Source: Procambarus clarkii (taxonomy: Eukaryota > Arthropoda > Malacostraca > Decapoda > Cambaridae). Taken from it: a DNA stretch of 64,000 nt. This document shows positions 61,219-64,000 of this stretch, piece by piece (the stretch's first letter is position 1; every line of letters starts with the position of its first letter). Below the pieces are notes generated by a model, which saw only the letters and a list, made by a program, of their open reading frames with translations, made no database searches and was not told the origin of the DNA. The stretch is from positions 21,459,297-21,523,296 of the forward strand of contig NC_091233.1 of NCBI RefSeq assembly GCF_040958095.1, written 5' to 3'. A program made the translations under genes and the position numbers.

Positions 61219-62110
61219 AAGAACTCCCAGAACCCCATCAACCAGGTATATGTGGGCCTGCGGGCCGCTCCAAGCAACAGCCTGGTGGACCAAACTCTCA
61301 CAAGTCAAGCCTGGCCTCGGGCCGGGCTTGGGCAGTAGAAGAACTCCCAGAACCCCATCAACCAGGTATATGTGGGCCTGCGGGCCGCTCCAAGCAACAG
61401 CCTGGTGGACCAAACTCTCACAAGTCAAGCCTGGCCTCGGGCCGGGCTTGGGCAGTAGAAGAACTCCCAGAACCCCATCAACCAGGTATATGTGGGCCTG
61501 CGGGCCGCTCCAAGCAACAGTCTGGTGGATCAAACTCTCACAAGTCAAGCCTGACCTCGGGCCGGGCTTGGGGAGTAGAAGAACTCCCAGAACCCCATCA
61601 ACCAGGTATATGTGGGCCTGCGGGCCGCTCCAAGCAACAGCCTGGTGGACCAAACTCTCACAAGTCAAGTCTGGCCTCGGGCCGGGCTTGGGGAGTAGAA
61701 GAACTCCCAGAACCCCATCAACCAGGTATATGTGGGCCTGCGGGCCGCTCCAAGCAACAGCCTGGTGGACCAAACTCTCACAAGTCAAGTCTGGCCTCGG
61801 GCCGGGCTTGGGGAGTAGAAGAACTCCCAGAACCCCATCAGCCAGGTATATGTGGGCCTGCGGGCCGCTCCAAGCAACAGCCTGGTGGACCAAACTCTCA
61901 CAAGTCAAGTCTGGCCTCGGGCCGGGCTTGGGCAGTAGAAGAACTCCCAGAACCCCATCAACCAGGTATATGTGGGCCTGCGGGCCGCTCCAAGCAACAG
62001 CCTGGTGGACCAAACTCTCACAAGTCAAGCCTGGCCTCGGGCCGGGCTTGGGCAGTAGAAGAACTCCCAGAACCCCATCAACCAGGTATCAACCAGGTAA
62101 CCAGGTATCG
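61121..62110 (+). mobile_element. LINE-B 3' end expanded into 8 x 120 bp
   Basis: Eight units of 120 bp, identical in sequence type to 29041-30752 but in plus orientation. Units 4-6 have GGGGAGTAG, the rest GGGCAGTAG; units 5-7 have CAAGTCAAGTCTGG. Ends in the short terminal repeat ATCAACCAGGTATCAACCAG, then GTAACCAGGTATC. Frames of over 300 codons on both strands are by-products. Confidence 0.9.
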
Positions 62111-62719
62111 ATTGTTATATTAAAAAAATATATTGTGTTAGATTCAATGCTGTGAGTGAGATTTTTAATTATTGATATGTTTCTCTCGTATTCTCTCTGG
62201 TCCTATGTATACCTTATATAATCGATAGGATTATACCTATCACTTGCCTGTGGTCCTATGTACTTTCCGCACACTTAAAAATACAAAACAGTAAAATAGC
62301 CTATTCCTACACACCGAAAATGTCTTATTTCGCCCCAAGAGAAGTGCAATTTTAAAAGACCCAATATCTCCCGAATATTGGGTCGAATACAATACCCGAA
62401 CACACACACACACACCCGTCCCATACCGATGGAACGGTGTGAATTCGCCTATAAAAATGGAACAGAGAGCCGAGTCGTGATGTCCCGAGATAGACTTTCC
62501 TTGGAGAATATTCTTTCGTAGAATAGTTGTAGTTTAAGGAAAGTCCACTCGAATATGAGGCTCCTCTGATGGACTCTGCGTTAGGATTTTATCTAATATT
62601 CCGTGTGCTGGATTCTAATCCAATATATATATTGCTTCCCGTACTTGGATTTTATCTAATAAATTTGGATTATATATATAAATTGCATTTCATATTACTT
62701 AGCCTCGTGACTTTGTTTG
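62111..62719. other. No supported gene
   Basis: AT-rich. TTGGATTTTATCTAATA-type phrases occur three times near 62584-62665. No gene. Confidence 0.4.
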
Positions 62720-62945
62720 ATTGGTAAATACGAGAGCCTCGCTTCTTGCAGAGTCGGGGTTCGATCCTCGATGGTTCAAGTGATTGGGCACCGTTATTTC
62801 AGTCCCTCTTCATATCCCAGCACCTCGTGTCCCAATTCCTTGTCCTCATATCCTAGCTCTTAGACTGTCGCATAACCTTTCCAATTGCTGACCATATTGG
62901 GCCAGCGCTTTCACCTAAGCCTCTGCCGACTGACAAAACCTAATA
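62720..62945 (+). mobile_element. SINE-2-like copy, old
   Basis: CGAGAGCCTCGCTTCTTGCA, GGGGTTCGATCCTCGATGG, AAGTGATTGGGCACCGTTAT, CCAGCGCTTTCACC. Head and body in SINE-2 order with an insert (CATATCCCAGCACCTCGTGT). Confidence 0.6.
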
Positions 62946-62965
62946 AACCTCGTGTTTCACCTGGG

Positions 62966-63030
62966 ATATTACGGGCTCGCCATAGCCCGTGCTACATGGA
63001 CACTTTCGTTCTGTGTAGCTCAATCTGAAA
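62966..63030 (+). mobile_element. HP element, half copy
   Basis: TTACGGGCTCGCCATAGCCC, GTGCTACATGGACACTTTCG, TGTGTAGCTCAATCTGAAAC. The second hairpin is degraded. Confidence 0.7.
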
Positions 63031-63254
63031 CAACAACCTGGGATAGCAAACTTCGACCCGGACAAGATTAATGAAGGAGGTTAATGAACAATTAACCTTT
63101 TCTGTGGACAGACATAACAAATCACTGCTTTCTTACAAGAAATAATGGGTAGAGTTTTCACCTAATTTTACCTATTTTACTTAATTATTTGCTGCCTCTG
63201 GTCCCTACGCGTAAGGGCTTTCAGTTTCTCGATTCTGAAATTTCTCTTCTCTAT

Positions 63255-63580
63255 TGCCGGAACAACCGTGGACATCTTCAAGAGAAAACTGGACGGTTTT
63301 CTAAGAGAAGTTCCGGATCAGCCGGGCTGTGGTGGGTATGTGGGCCTGCGGGCCGCTCCAAGCAACAGCCTGGTGGACTAAACTCTCACAAGTCGAGCCT
63401 GGCCTCGGGCCGGGCTTGGGGAGTAGAACAACTCCCAGAACCCCATCAACCAGGTATATGTGGGCCTGCGGGCCGCTCCAAGCAACAGCCTGGTGGACTA
63501 AACTCTCACAAGTCGAGCCTGGCCTCGGGCCGGGCTTGGGGAGTAGAACAACTCCCAGAACCCTATCAACCAGGTATAAG
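63255..63580 (+). mobile_element. LINE-B copy with 2 x 120 bp
   Basis: Begins GCCGGAACAACCGTGGACAT (TTVDIFKRKLDGFLREVPDQ), then two 120-bp units. Both share private changes (AAGTCGAGCC, GAGTAGAACAAC) not seen in the other two arrays. Ends AACCAGGTATAAG. 5'-truncated. Confidence 0.85.
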
Positions 63581-63856
63581 TCTTTCGCCTTAGTTACCCC
63601 TTGAATTTTCTCAAGATAAAACAAATTCCTATCTTAAACCGCTTACAACACTATAAACGCCGAGTCCTTCGCCATTCAGCCAGCAGGGTGCTGTCATGCC
63701 TTCCATTCATATCTTAACTAAAAAAATCTCTAATACCCTTCGTCCTCTTTACATAAAAAAAAATCAGACATAACAATGCCAAACCTTCACAAATCTTAAG
63801 AAAACTGCACCATTTCCACGTAACAAATATACTGCATAGACTCCCAACCAGCAAAA

Positions 63857-63930
63857 GTCCACTACGGGCTCACCATAGCCCGTGCTACTTGGAACTTTTT
63901 GTTTCAAGTAGCGAATCTTAAACAACAACC
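63857..63930 (+). mobile_element. HP element, half copy
   Basis: GTCCACTACGGGCTCACCAT, AGCCCGTGCTACTTGGAACT, TTTTGTTTCAAGTAGCGAAT, CTTAAACAACAAC. Both hairpins present. Confidence 0.78.
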
Positions 63931-64000
63931 ACCCAACCAGCAACAAGGAAATGTATATGTTTATCTCTCAGAATGTTCGGTAATATGTTTATTGTTTGTG

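Overview
The window looks like repeat-dominated nuclear DNA from an arthropod, most likely a decapod crustacean. Reasons: one intronless candidate gene, no bacterial-style operons, many tRNA-derived SINEs and 3'-end LINE fragments, long (CA)n, (TA)n and (GA)n tracts, and TTAGG-type motifs (the arthropod telomere unit). The taxon is inferred from the general look of these repeats, not from a search. Family names used here (SINE-1 to 3, LINE-A to D, MITE-1 to 3, HP element, Fam-V/W/X/Y) are local labels for repeats compared with each other inside this window.

Layout. 1-8.3 kb: minisatellites (21, 71 and 24 bp), MITE-1, a CCAAT-rich promoter-like patch near 2.7-2.9 kb, SINE-1, a 1.1-kb array of 24-bp units inside a LINE-D tail, and LINE reverse-transcriptase remnants. 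8.37-12.06 kb: the only convincing gene, on the minus strand, a 1229-residue protein with hydrophobic segments, a Cys-pair/hydrophobic/Cys-pair module and about 51 copies of a 17-residue acidic Ser-rich repeat. 12-22.5 kb: HP element copies and a 56-bp array made from them, SINEs, MITE-2, 32-, 14- and 21-bp arrays. 22.9-27.6 kb: long 20-bp, 13-bp, 26/30-bp and 31-bp arrays. 28-33.3 kb: SINEs, a 14-copy 120-bp array derived from a LINE-B 3' end, a ~30-copy 43-bp array derived from the MITE-1 terminal repeat, and a second 56-bp HP array in the opposite orientation. 33.7-38.4 kb: 30-bp and 21-bp arrays. 39.8-46.8 kb: LINE-A and SINE-1 copies, MITE-3, 21- and 39-bp arrays with a nested MITE-2. 47-55.5 kb: Fam-V pair (one with an internal TTAGG expansion), LINE tails, a 24-bp hairpin array, and a 1.4-kb cluster of palindromes and AT tracts. 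55.7-64 kb: 23-, 25- and 101-bp arrays, SINEs, and two more LINE-B copies with 120-bp arrays.

The main new pattern is that at least five dispersed element families here (LINE-B, LINE-D, MITE-1, the HP element, Fam-V) occur both as ordinary copies and as copies in which one defined internal or terminal segment has expanded into a tandem array. Several minisatellites in this window therefore have a visible parent element. The TTAGG array at 53.2 kb is one of these cases, so it is probably not a relic of a telomere. A second clear relation is that the SINE-1 3' tail matches the end of a LINE (50.05-50.2 kb), including its last codons and stop.

No rRNA gene, functional tRNA gene, CRISPR array or viral gene was recognised.
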